Below are positions 6,519-14,614 of a stretch of DNA of 27,178 nt, one piece after another. This DNA comes from CAYLMG01 sp964464635 (GTDB lineage: Bacteria > Planctomycetota > Phycisphaerae > Sedimentisphaerales > Anaerobacaceae), in assembly GCA_964464635.1 (NCBI GenBank), contig CAYXGT010000030.1:1-27178 (forward strand), written 5' to 3'. The notes under the pieces are model-generated. The model did no database searches. It was not told the DNA's origin and worked only from the letters and a program-made list of their open reading frames with translations. A program made the position numbers and the translations under genes. Positions within the stretch are counted from its first letter, which is position 1, and every line of letters starts with the position of its first letter.

Positions 6519-8942
6519 TCACTTAAACATCATCAGCCCGAACACGCCGCCTGCGAAACCATCCTCCGGTGCCAAAAACTTTACCGTAACAGCCTCCTTG
6601 TCCTTCGTCAGCTCGAAAGGTATCTCGTACTCCTGCTCGTAAAACCTGTCCCGGTTATCTTCGCCTATCTCGACACTCGCAACCAATACATCATCAACAA
6701 AAATCTCGAACTGCCGCCCGATATCTCCGCCCCAGTACGTACATTCGAGTATCATCGGCTTATCAGGCAGTACTCTCATATCATAGCTGAACCAGCCGCC
6801 GCCGCGGGCGTCACGCCAGTACCGTTGCTGATGCATTCCGCTATAGCTGCCTTCCGACTGTAGCTTATGCTCCTGCTCTGATACCGCATCACCTATCCTG
6901 ACAAAATCCACCTGCTGTTGCTGTATCTTTTCTTGTCGAGCTTTTGCTTCAGCCTCCTGCCCTTCCTTGAGACGCCTCTGCTCAGCTATCATCTTCTCGT
7001 ACTCTTCCGGCGCATATATCTTGAAGTAAAGGTTATAGCGCTGCCCGTACAGCTTATAAAACGGAACAAGCGTAATATCTTCAGGCTCACCTATTCCATC
7101 CGTCCGGAAAGTAAGACTCTCGCCATCTACCGCCCTTATCCTCTCCAGCACATCATTTATATCCGCCACTATTTGAGGAACTTCTATAGCCGGAGCATTA
7201 TGCTGACTTCTCTGGTTGGAAACATACTGCATCTCTTCCGTCAGCTTCTCCGTTCCCAGTTCCGCCGCCAGCACTACAGGCCCGTACATAATAGATACTA
7301 ATTTCTCGTCGTCCGGCATACGATGCAAATGCAGACTCATCGGCATCGTTACTTCAATAATGTCACCGTCTCTCCAGAACCTGTCAAGCCTCAGGTACGA
7401 CGATGCCTCTGCCCGTACCCGCTGAACCTTTCCATTGACCTTAACCGTTGCTCCCTTACTCGCCCAGTACGGCACGCGAATCCGTATAGCTGTAAACGCA
7501 CCCCCCTCAGCCTCGATTACCAGTCTCGTCACCTCCTCTTCGGGAAACCGCGTTTCCTGGCGAATCTTCAAACCCTTTTGACGCCAGTCAAGCTCCGACG
7601 ATATAAACAAATTCACGAACAGGCCCACATCGTCATAAAAGTAAATACTCTCCCCGTACCTCGCATGATTCTCCATCCCCGTCCCGACACAGCACCAGAA
7701 CGATTCGAACGGCCTGCTGAAAACCTTGAAATGTCCCGTATTCATCGCTATGTAATACATCATCATACCGTTCTCAGGACTCTGCGACGCTAATATATGA
7801 TTGAGAACCCCCCGCTCATAGTAATCCGCATACTTCACATCCGCTGACAGCCCGAAAAGATGCTTCGTCAGCTTCAGCATATTATACGTACAGCAGGTCT
7901 CCGTTGACTCAACGCTCAATTCCTCCGCAAGCACGCAGGGCGGCGTTCGCCAGTTCTCGTAGTTGCTCGTTCCCCCTGTCGAATACATCCTGCAATCCGT
8001 CACCGTATCCCAGAAAAACGATGCTATATCGTAATATCTTTTCTCTCCGGTCAATTCGTATTCACGCGCTGCTCCGATTATCTTCGGTATCTGCGTATTC
8101 GAGTGCAGCCACTGAAGATTATCTCTACCTTCGGCAAGCGGCTCGAATATTACCTTGTGGTCGAACCGCTTCGCAAGCTCAAGATGCTCCGCCTCGCCCG
8201 TTATCGCGTACAGATTCGCAAATGCCTCATTCATACCACCGAACTCATTGCCGAGCATCTGCTGAAACTGCTCATAGCTCAGCTTATCGCTTCTGCCCTT
8301 CGCCCAGCTCGCCATCCCCTTGACCACCTCCAGAGCCTGCTCATTACCGCAGTACAAATACATATCAATCAGTCCCGCGTATATCTTATGAAGCGTATAC
8401 CACGGTGCCCACACAGGCTGCCCCGCCTCGACCCTGTCTATGAAGCTCTCCGGAAATGCGCTCAGGTAACCGCTCGAACCCAATGCCTTCTGACACCTGG
8501 CAAGCTCCGCAACTATATAGTCGCCTCTTTTTTTCAGCTCCTCATCACCCGCCCCCGCATACATCAGCGCGCACGCCGACAGGTAATGCCCCAGGCTGTG
8601 TCCCCGAAGCTCAACATTAGGACTCTCCCATCCCCCGTAGGGCTCCGCCGTCGATGCAAGACCGGCGTTAAGCCGAAACGTATGCAGAAACCTGTCCGGC
8701 TCTAATTGATGAAGATACCTGCGGTCGCGCTCCATCGCATCCTTGAAAGGCCCGTCGAGAAGCCGAACCCGGCTCAAATCAAAAGCCTTCGCCTTAATAA
8801 CTGTCTTCGCCTGCACCCTCTCAATCATCTCAGCCGGCTTATACTCTCTTGACCGCTTCAGCGATTCGCTGCACCCGCCCGCCAAAAGACTAACAGCGCA
8901 GGCAGCTACCATTGCAGACAAAATGGTTAATTTTCGCCTCAT
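6519..8942 (-). CDS. GH127/GH146-type beta-L-arabinofuranosidase lipoprotein
   Basis: An 807-residue exported glycoside hydrolase, probably removing beta-L-arabinofuranose from plant or algal polysaccharides. The N-terminus MRRKLTILSAMVAACAVSL followed by LAGGC is a clear lipoprotein signal. The alpha/alpha-barrel begins near residue 57 (SRVRLLDGPFKDAMERDRRY) and carries HSLGHYLSACALMYAG and WYTLHKIYAGLIDMY. ETCC puts Glu348 and Cys350 in the places of the zinc ligands Glu338 and Cys340 of the B. longum enzyme HypBA1, and FWCC supplies Cys417-Cys418, including the catalytic cysteine. A beta-sandwich follows, then a charged helical linker near 650-690 and a C-terminal beta domain. The start is fixed by AAGGAGG five bases before the ATG. 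It starts 21 bases after the DUF502 gene, so they are probably cotranscribed. Confidence 0.93.
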   Translation of the reverse strand: MRRKLTILSAMVAACAVSLLAGGCSESLKRSREYKPAEMIERVQAKTVIKAKAFDLSRVRLLDGPFKDAMERDRRYLHQLEPDRFLHTFRLNAGLASTAEPYGGWESPNVELRGHSLGHYLSACALMYAGAGDEELKKRGDYIVAELARCQKALGSSGYLSAFPESFIDRVEAGQPVWAPWYTLHKIYAGLIDMYLYCGNEQALEVVKGMASWAKGRSDKLSYEQFQQMLGNEFGGMNEAFANLYAITGEAEHLELAKRFDHKVIFEPLAEGRDNLQWLHSNTQIPKIIGAAREYELTGEKRYYDIASFFWDTVTDCRMYSTGGTSNYENWRTPPCVLAEELSVESTETCCTYNMLKLTKHLFGLSADVKYADYYERGVLNHILASQSPENGMMMYYIAMNTGHFKVFSRPFESFWCCVGTGMENHARYGESIYFYDDVGLFVNLFISSELDWRQKGLKIRQETRFPEEEVTRLVIEAEGGAFTAIRIRVPYWASKGATVKVNGKVQRVRAEASSYLRLDRFWRDGDIIEVTMPMSLHLHRMPDDEKLVSIMYGPVVLAAELGTEKLTEEMQYVSNQRSQHNAPAIEVPQIVADINDVLERIRAVDGESLTFRTDGIGEPEDITLVPFYKLYGQRYNLYFKIYAPEEYEKMIAEQRRLKEGQEAEAKARQEKIQQQQVDFVRIGDAVSEQEHKLQSEGSYSGMHQQRYWRDARGGGWFSYDMRVLPDKPMILECTYWGGDIGRQFEIFVDDVLVASVEIGEDNRDRFYEQEYEIPFELTKDKEAVTVKFLAPEDGFAGGVFGLMMFK

Positions 8943-8963
8943 CTCGTCCTCCTTATAAAATCC

Positions 8964-9653
8964 TCATTTGCCTTGTATCTCTTTAAACCTTTTACCCGGT
9001 GCAATCACACCCGCACTGACGGCAAATCGAAATGCCTCCTCAATCGTCATATCAATAGGTATTGTATCTTCCTTCGGAACAACTATCACATACCCGGTAA
9101 CCGGCATCGGCGAGTTGGGTATAAGAATCGTAAGAAATTCCTTCTTTTGATTCTCAGTTACTTCTTTCAGACCCGATCCCGTCACGAAACCTATCGACCA
9201 TATCCCCCTCCGCGGATACTCGACCGCAACAACACGCGAAAAAAACTTCTTCTGCTCTTCCGGAGTCAGCAGAAAGTCCGTAACCTGTTTAACATACGGA
9301 TACACCCGCCGCAATAGCGGCGTATTCATTATAAATCCCTCGATTAGCTTCCACAGCGCCCTGCCTATAACGCTCGCAAATATGAACCCCGCCAGCACAA
9401 CTACCACCAATGCTATAATAAATCCCGCAATCGACCCCCACCCCTCAATCCAGAACGCCTCCAGACTCTCCTTCGTCCAGCTCGGAAACACAAACGGAAT
9501 CTTGTACATCAACAGCACAAGTCCCTTATTAATATGGTTACTTATATTATTTTGTATAAAATTATAGCCCCATATGAAGATCCATATCGTCAATATGGTC
9601 GGCAGGACAATCGCCAGCCCGCGGAAAAAGTAATTCTTAATCTTCGCCATCAC
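8964..9653 (-). CDS. DUF502 family inner-membrane protein
   Basis: A 229-residue membrane protein of unknown function. It has an N-terminal helix (FFRGLAIVLPTILTIWIFIWGY) and a second long helix (GSIAGFIIALVVVVLAGFIFAS) near residues 72-95. A conserved soluble half contains TPLLRRVYPYVKQVTDFLL, VVAVEYPRRGIWSIGFVTG and ILIPNSPMPVTGYVIVVP. These are hallmark segments of DUF502. Length is normal. The start may be the GTG at 9653 or the ATG at 9650, and the ribosome binding site is weak. The flippase-like gene ends 64 bases upstream and the glycosidase lipoprotein starts 21 bases downstream, suggesting a three-gene transcript. Confidence 0.93.
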   Translation of the reverse strand: MMAKIKNYFFRGLAIVLPTILTIWIFIWGYNFIQNNISNHINKGLVLLMYKIPFVFPSWTKESLEAFWIEGWGSIAGFIIALVVVVLAGFIFASVIGRALWKLIEGFIMNTPLLRRVYPYVKQVTDFLLTPEEQKKFFSRVVAVEYPRRGIWSIGFVTGSGLKEVTENQKKEFLTILIPNSPMPVTGYVIVVPKEDTIPIDMTIEEAFRFAVSAGVIAPGKRFKEIQGK

Positions 9654-9717
9654 AGCCCCATCAAATAAATATATATATTAAAATTAATGCATTACTAAAA
9701 TCAAATTGCCGGATAGC

Positions 9718-10782
9718 TTAATCCATATCTTCGCCGTAGTCAACAGCTATCTGCTTCGGCAGATGCGCACCGAATATGTGTATGGCCGCTCCCGGCAGCG
9801 AGGCCAGCATCCACACTATCCGCTGAACAAGAGCTATCGCCAATGCCGCCTCCGCCTGCACACCTGCGTATTGCGTAAACATAAACACAAGAGAGCCCTC
9901 CACAACCACCGCTCCCGAAATACTTACAGGAACCGAGCCCAGAACCCACGTCAATGTGAAAAATACATAATAGAACTTCAGGCTCACATCCACGCCGAGG
10001 TCTCTTCCCACAAGCCAGAAACCGGTTATCTGCGCAAGCTGAAGACAAACCGTAAGAGCGAAAACCATCAGAATCGCACCCGGGTTTTTGCAGTAAACAA
10101 AAAAAGCTGTGACAAGCTTGCGGCTGAATCGTTTGGCCAGCTCAAGGATTGACCGCCAAATCTTGCTTAAAACCCGCCTGCTGCGCCTGAGAAGCAAAAG
10201 AGCTGCAAAGACAGCAGCAATTACACCAACCGCCCATAACAAATATACGCGATAATCGGATAATATCCTCAAAAGGTCGCTTTGCCCGGTGCCGGCCTGC
10301 TCGGCGGGGACAATCCGCTTGCCACGCAGAAAAATGCTGTAAAAAACAACTGCTATCAGAAGCGTACTTATAAGCCCGATGACCCTGTCCACAAAAACAC
10401 TCAGCGCCGCCTCGAACCGGTGGTGCGTATGCTTCGTAACATACCAGGCCCGAATCAAATCACCACCAACGGCACCGGGCATAAAATTATTATAAAAAAG
10501 CCCCAAAAAATGCAGGCTGACCGCAGCTAAGAATGATATAAAAACTTTCTGCGTGCGAAGCAGTACCCACCACCGAAATGCAACCGTCGTCTGACCGAGC
10601 AGAAAGATGAGCATCGCGACAGCAAAGAACCACAAATTGAGCTTACCGAAAATCTCAACCAGCCTTTGCCATCTGTCTTCACCCGAAAGCCACAGCCCCG
10701 CCCATAAAAGCCCCCCTGCCACAACCCCAAGCCGAATAAACAAATATATGTATTTTTTCTTCGATTTGCTAATTGCCGGCAT
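9718..10782 (-). CDS. Flippase-like membrane protein of the lysylphosphatidylglycerol synthase transmembrane family
   Basis: A 354-residue polytopic inner-membrane protein with roughly eight hydrophobic segments. Family marks are FRWWVLLRTQKV, FLGLFYNNFMPGAVGGDLIRAWYV (residues about 92-115), ALSVFVDRVIGLISTLLIA and the C-terminal LPGAAIHIFG. This is the UPF0104/LPG_synthase_TM family, integral-membrane proteins thought to act as lipid or lipid-linked-sugar flippases. No soluble aminoacyl-transferase domain is attached, so it is not a full MprF. The ATG at 10782 has a weak AGGG upstream. A good promoter lies about 37 bases upstream and the gene is divergent from hisI. It is probably the first gene of a run with the DUF502 and GH127 genes. 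Confidence 0.88.
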   Translation of the reverse strand: MPAISKSKKKYIYLFIRLGVVAGGLLWAGLWLSGEDRWQRLVEIFGKLNLWFFAVAMLIFLLGQTTVAFRWWVLLRTQKVFISFLAAVSLHFLGLFYNNFMPGAVGGDLIRAWYVTKHTHHRFEAALSVFVDRVIGLISTLLIAVVFYSIFLRGKRIVPAEQAGTGQSDLLRILSDYRVYLLWAVGVIAAVFAALLLLRRSRRVLSKIWRSILELAKRFSRKLVTAFFVYCKNPGAILMVFALTVCLQLAQITGFWLVGRDLGVDVSLKFYYVFFTLTWVLGSVPVSISGAVVVEGSLVFMFTQYAGVQAEAALAIALVQRIVWMLASLPGAAIHIFGAHLPKQIAVDYGEDMD

Positions 10783-10818
10783 CAGATTATTCTGCCCTAA
10801 AAAAACTTGTTTTTGGGA

Positions 10819-10847
10819 ATAATAACGGTTAAAACTAACTAATGCAA
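10819..10847 (-). promoter_or_regulatory. Candidate sigma-70 type promoter for the flippase-like operon
   Basis: Reading the reverse strand, TTGCAT (10847-10842) and TATTAT (10824-10819) are separated by exactly 17 bases. They precede the ATG at 10782 by about 36 bases. Confidence 0.55.
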
Positions 10848-10877
10848 GATGATTAACTCTTTCAGGAGAGCTTAAAA

Positions 10878-11288
10878 GTGGCTGAGAAAAAACCTATCGA
10901 AGAAACCGAAGATTTAACGCTGAGGTTCGATTCCAACGGCCTGATTCCCGTAATAGCCCAGGATGCGGATACCGGCTGTGTCCTTATGACCGCATATATG
11001 AACAGAGAGGCCCTTGCTCAAACCATTGAGACAGGTTTTGCAACGTATTTCAGCCGCTCGCGGCAAAAGTTATGGAAAAAAGGCGAGAAGTCAGGCCATT
11101 TCCAGAAGGTAAAGCAAATTCTTGTTGACTGTGACCAGGATTGTCTGTTGCTGAAGGTCTCTATCGATGCCGGCCAGTGTCACGCAGGGTATCAATCCTG
11201 CTTCTATAGAGAGCTTGACAAAACCAATCCTCAAAAACTAAACCTCATCGCAAAAAAGGTATTCGACCCGGAAGAAACGTATAAATAG
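10878..11288 (+). CDS. hisI: Phosphoribosyl-AMP cyclohydrolase
   Basis: Third step of histidine synthesis: opens the purine ring of phosphoribosyl-AMP to give ProFAR precursor BBM II; cytoplasmic. At 136 residues it is the monofunctional form, without the HisE pyrophosphatase. Family motifs are present in order: GLIPVIAQDADTG, VLMTAYMNREAL, TYFSRSRQKLWKKGEKSGH, the metal-binding DCDQDCLLLKV and the Cys-rich end GQCHAGYQSCFYREL. The start is GTG at 10878, with AGGAG at 10864-10868. The gene stands alone here, divergent from the flippase-like gene, with no other his genes nearby. Confidence 0.96.
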   Translation: MAEKKPIEETEDLTLRFDSNGLIPVIAQDADTGCVLMTAYMNREALAQTIETGFATYFSRSRQKLWKKGEKSGHFQKVKQILVDCDQDCLLLKVSIDAGQCHAGYQSCFYRELDKTNPQKLNLIAKKVFDPEETYK

Positions 11289-11367
11289 ATAAAATATCGA
11301 ACCACGGACTTGTCTCGCCGTAGCCTCGGCGTAGGCGGATTTCGCGGATTTTTTACCACGAAAAAGC

Positions 11368-11396
11368 TTGTTTTCTTTCCACTTTAACGATATGAT
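11368..11396 (+). promoter_or_regulatory. Weak candidate promoter for the ATPase/methyltransferase cassette
   Basis: TTGTTT (11368-11373) and TATGAT (11391-11396) are separated by 17 bases, about 245 bases before the ATPase start. This is a pattern match in AT-rich DNA, so weak. Confidence 0.3.
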
Positions 11397-11481
11397 AATT
11401 TTTAAGGTTGTACGGCTAAAGAATATTACAAAAACTGACCAAAAAGATTTGTGGTGAAAAATTAATATTTTTGTTTAATAG

Positions 11482-11565
11482 ATGACGCGGAAAAATATAT
11501 TAACTTTACCTGTTCTTAATATTGACGAAGAAACACTTCTTTGGGAAAATAAAGCAGAAGAGTAA
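11482..11565 (+). CDS. Possible 27-residue peptide upstream of the cassette, or gene remnant
   Basis: An ATG-to-TAA frame starting MTRKNILTLPVL and ending ENKAEE. There is no convincing ribosome binding site. The composition is like a real cytoplasmic protein start, so it may be the decayed N-terminus of a lost first gene. It could equally be chance in an AT-rich leader. Confidence 0.25.
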   Translation: MTRKNILTLPVLNIDEETLLWENKAEE

Positions 11566-11576
11566 CGGATGCTTCT

Positions 11577-11624
11577 ATGAGTGGACAATGGCGAAAAATA
11601 CTAAAAAGCTATCCGAGTGATTAA
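11577..11624 (+). CDS. Possible 15-residue peptide (MSGQWRKILKSYPSD)
   Basis: A short ATG-to-TAA frame ending 17 bases before the ATPase start. Its stop lies just before the ATPase ribosome binding site GGGAGGA, so translational coupling is conceivable. It resembles a protein N-terminus but I cannot name a family. Confidence 0.22.
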   Translation: MSGQWRKILKSYPSD

Positions 11625-11641
11625 ATTTGGGAGGAAATATT

Positions 11642-13912
11642 TTGTCGAAATTCCGTTACACACCTGACCAAGACGTAAAGGTTCACGAAGAGGGCGCGAT
11701 ACGTCTTTTGTGTAAAGCCTTTCAATCGCATGAAAATGGTCTTCCTGAATTGCTAAAGAATTCGTCCGATGCTTATGCTCGCGAGGATGCTCCTGAAGCT
11801 AAACGGGTAATCGTTGTTATATTCGACTCTGGGATAAAAAGTGGGCAATCGTCCATTTCTTGCTTAGACTTTTCTGGAATGACGACCGAAATGATTGAAA
11901 GTAATTTTAGATGGTGGGCCGATCCGGAAGCTGCGATTAGAGGTGGAACTTCAAAAGGAGTCCAAGGCGGTCACGGAAACGGTGGAAAATGCTATATGAC
12001 TCAGATGTTCGAGGATTGTTCGTTTTTTGTTAGTGTTAAAAATCATAAAGGAAATAGATATGGTGTTGAAGGCGGTTCGATACGCTTTGGATATATTCCT
12101 GATAGAGAAAACGGGCGACATTTTCCTGTGCCAGATATTCAACAGGAATTGAAAAATTCTCTCAGAAAAGTAAACTGCGAACTTTCATCTATTTTAAAAG
12201 TAGCTGATGCTGCTATTGAAATATCAAATGGATTTACACTTGTAACTGGAGTGTCAGCAAAAGGATATGGTAAAAGAATCCAGACAGATAAACTCATTGA
12301 AAGTCTTCAAGAACATCCTCAGATGATAGGAACGCTTGAACTTTGTAAAGTGTATATCGTTGCCAATGGCAAAGTAGTGACTAAACCTCTGGCGCTACCT
12401 GAAATTCAACCTATGTTTGGAGGCGAAGAACCTCGTGTAATACCTGTACCAGATAAATTAGAAGAACCGAGATTCAACGAAGAAGTATCAACAACAGCCA
12501 ATGGAAAATGTCAAAGAGGTACATTGGTGCTCAAAACATCTGATGTTAGTATGAGATGGACAAAAAAAGGACGACACAACGTGATTTATAAAGCTCACTC
12601 AGGATACATTGGGCATGTTCCCGTTTCAGAATTAGATATTCAATCATCATATAGAGATCGTATTTATGGTGAATGTCATCTAGAAGCATTGGAAGCATTT
12701 AAAACTAATGAAAGACGAAGATTAGCAGATAGCCCATTAACAAGAGCTGTTGATGCTTTCATATCTTCTGAGATTCAGAAATATGCAGAAGAATTTGAAG
12801 CACGCGACCGAAGGAAATATGGGCGAGAAGAAAAGAACGCTATTAGCAAAATAAACGAAGCCCTTGATCGCTGGAAGAATCACTTCTTAGATGAGATATT
12901 ACGAGGGATGTGGGGAAAAGGCGGTGTTGGCCATCCCACTCCACCACCTCCTTTACCTCCTGGCAAGGTGGCAAGATTAGAAGTGAATTTAAGTCATGGT
13001 TTATCAGGCATAGGCATCGCATTCCGTCCGACGATTAAATTCTTTGATAAAGAAGGAAAAAGAGTAAGCTCCGTTCCCTATCATTGGATTAGTGAAGATA
13101 ATAATGTAGCCATGGTAGATCAAGATCTCATGCTAGTAAATACTTTTTCTTTAGGCGAAACAAAAATACGGGCCGAAACAGAAGATGGCAGGATAAAATC
13201 AAATGCCATTCCTTTACAGGTGGTACGAATTCTTGATATCGAAATATCACCTCGAGAAATTGAAATAGCTGTTGGTACAAGGCATAAGTTAGATGCTATT
13301 TGTAAATTGGCTGATGGGCGGAAGACCAATGATGTATATCTTGAATGGATAGAAGCCCAAAACGACATAGCAAGAGTTAGCTCTTCTGGATTAGTTTTCG
13401 GATTTTCTCCTGGTGAAACACAGGTAACGGCTGGAGACGATAAATGCCAAGCAAGTGATCCGGCAATTATTAAAGTAATACCAGGAAAGGGACGAGGGCC
13501 AGGAAAAAAGCATGGAAAAGGTTATCCAAGGATTTTTGTATCGGGAGAAATAGATCAGGACCCCGATACTCAAGAATATCGTTACTTTAGTAAGGAAGAC
13601 CCACCTATTGCACAAGAACCCAAAGATGTTGAGCGTAATATATGGTGGATTAATAGTGCATCGCCTATGGCACAACTTTATCTGGACAAAACAAAGGGTT
13701 ATGGTTATGAATCAAGAGAATGGCGAATGTATCACTTAGAGCGATATATTGACGCAATTGTGCAGATAGCATTAACAAATAGTCCGTCAGAAACGGACTC
13801 TCTTTCTGTAAATGAATGGATAATTAAATGGGGTTATCAAGTCGCTTCAATACAGGCGGCAGCTTCTACTGATCTCAAAGAATTTATCGCAAAGGGAACT
13901 TTGCCGGAATGA
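11642..13912 (+). CDS. GHKL/MORC-like ATPase with two internal Ig-like (Big_2-type) domains
   Basis: A 756-residue protein, start TTG at 11642 with GGGAGGA seven bases upstream. The N-terminal GHKL ATPase shows all three ATP-site boxes: N-box ELLKNSSDA (Glu36, Asn40, Asp43), G1 box LDFSGMT (Asp76, Gly79) and G2 box GGHGNGGK (residues 109-116). The GxxGNGxK form is MORC-like. Residues about 180-430 are probably the transducer plus a charged helical region. A proline stretch (TPPPPLPPG) follows, then two beta domains. The second (LDIEISPREIEIAVG through FGFSPGETQVTAGD) is a clear Big_2-type Ig fold. A basic linker KGRGPGKKHGKG leads to a C-terminal helical domain (NIWWINSASPMAQLY) that I do not recognise. 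There is no signal peptide, so it is cytoplasmic. It is followed after 6 bases by the wHTH gene and then a DNA methyltransferase. Prokaryotic MORC/MutL-type ATPases are known from predicted restriction-modification clusters. Confidence 0.88.
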   Translation: MSKFRYTPDQDVKVHEEGAIRLLCKAFQSHENGLPELLKNSSDAYAREDAPEAKRVIVVIFDSGIKSGQSSISCLDFSGMTTEMIESNFRWWADPEAAIRGGTSKGVQGGHGNGGKCYMTQMFEDCSFFVSVKNHKGNRYGVEGGSIRFGYIPDRENGRHFPVPDIQQELKNSLRKVNCELSSILKVADAAIEISNGFTLVTGVSAKGYGKRIQTDKLIESLQEHPQMIGTLELCKVYIVANGKVVTKPLALPEIQPMFGGEEPRVIPVPDKLEEPRFNEEVSTTANGKCQRGTLVLKTSDVSMRWTKKGRHNVIYKAHSGYIGHVPVSELDIQSSYRDRIYGECHLEALEAFKTNERRRLADSPLTRAVDAFISSEIQKYAEEFEARDRRKYGREEKNAISKINEALDRWKNHFLDEILRGMWGKGGVGHPTPPPPLPPGKVARLEVNLSHGLSGIGIAFRPTIKFFDKEGKRVSSVPYHWISEDNNVAMVDQDLMLVNTFSLGETKIRAETEDGRIKSNAIPLQVVRILDIEISPREIEIAVGTRHKLDAICKLADGRKTNDVYLEWIEAQNDIARVSSSGLVFGFSPGETQVTAGDDKCQASDPAIIKVIPGKGRGPGKKHGKGYPRIFVSGEIDQDPDTQEYRYFSKEDPPIAQEPKDVERNIWWINSASPMAQLYLDKTKGYGYESREWRMYHLERYIDAIVQIALTNSPSETDSLSVNEWIIKWGYQVASIQAAASTDLKEFIAKGTLPE

Positions 13913-13918
13913 AAAATT

Positions 13919-14614
13919 ATGGCTAAAAAAAATGGCTTGAGTATTACAGAAAAACTATTAATTTCAGCTTTTTATATAGAAGAATCTGGTAAGTTACCCT
14001 TTTCAGCTGAGGATTTAGTAGTGACAGCTTGGGAAAAGTTTCCAGATTCATTCGGCCTCGCCGGTTACCGAGATGATTCGGGACGCCTATCCTATCCTGA
14101 TTCTAATAGGGTCTTTGCAGAGATCATGGGTTCTAAGCCAATTCGAAAACGAGGATTTTTAAAAAAGGTAGGCACAAAAATGTACAAATTAACCGAAGGA
14201 GGCCGTGAACATGCTCGTTTACTTGTAGGACGAAAAGACAGGCCTAGCACCGAGAAAGCCGGCCTTTCCAGAGACATTGAACAACAACTGAAACGTCTTT
14301 TTGAAATGAAAGCAACTGATAAAATCATTCGCGGTCATTTAGAAGAGATTACATTTTATGACGCTTGTGTTTTCTGGGGTATCTCACCAAGAAGCTCGTC
14401 AATTGAGTTAGAAGGTAAGATTGCCAATTTCCGAGAAGTGTTGCAAGCAGCTAAAAAAGTTTTTGACGGTGGGAAAATTTGTTTTGAACATGGGGGACGT
14501 GTATATAGCTCCGAAGATCTGGAAATATTGCAACGAACCCACGAATACCTATTAAGCCGATTCACACCAGAACTAGAAGTAATAAGAAATAGAATTGACG
14601 AAAGAAAAGTATGA
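13919..14614 (+). CDS. Probable winged-helix protein of the ATPase/methyltransferase cassette
   Basis: A 231-residue cytoplasmic protein that I cannot assign to a named family. The N-terminal 100 residues look like one or two winged-helix units: ITEKLLISAFYIEESGKLPF, then FSAEDLVVTAWEKFPDSFGL and GFLKKVGTKMYKLTEGGREH as a wing-like end. The C-terminal half is mostly helical and basic/acidic, with LKRLFEMKATDKIIRGH and LEILQRTHEYLLSRF. It has no obvious nuclease motif, though a divergent one could be missed. It begins 6 bases after the ATPase stop. Its TGA overlaps the methyltransferase ATG (ATGA at 14611-14614), so the three genes are almost certainly made together. A DNA-binding or specificity role is inferred from fold and context only. 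Confidence 0.7.
   Translation: MAKKNGLSITEKLLISAFYIEESGKLPFSAEDLVVTAWEKFPDSFGLAGYRDDSGRLSYPDSNRVFAEIMGSKPIRKRGFLKKVGTKMYKLTEGGREHARLLVGRKDRPSTEKAGLSRDIEQQLKRLFEMKATDKIIRGHLEEITFYDACVFWGISPRSSSIELEGKIANFREVLQAAKKVFDGGKICFEHGGRVYSSEDLEILQRTHEYLLSRFTPELEVIRNRIDERKV

Larger units (their letters stand above)
11289..11641. other. Junction region between hisI and the defence-like cassette
   Basis: Near 11303-11360 lies a dispersed-repeat patch (ACCACGGACTT, then a GC-rich palindromic piece CGCCGTAGCCTCGGCG, then ATTTCGCGGATT). Base composition then turns strongly AT-rich. A possible promoter and two very short open frames (11482-11565, 11577-11624) precede the ATPase gene. Nothing else is recognisable. 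Confidence 0.6.

Noticed and set aside
6918..8705. Several forward frames of 120-200 codons opposite the GH127 gene
   Set aside because: They are shadows of a strongly supported reverse-strand gene, rich in Arg, His and Ser and without motifs.
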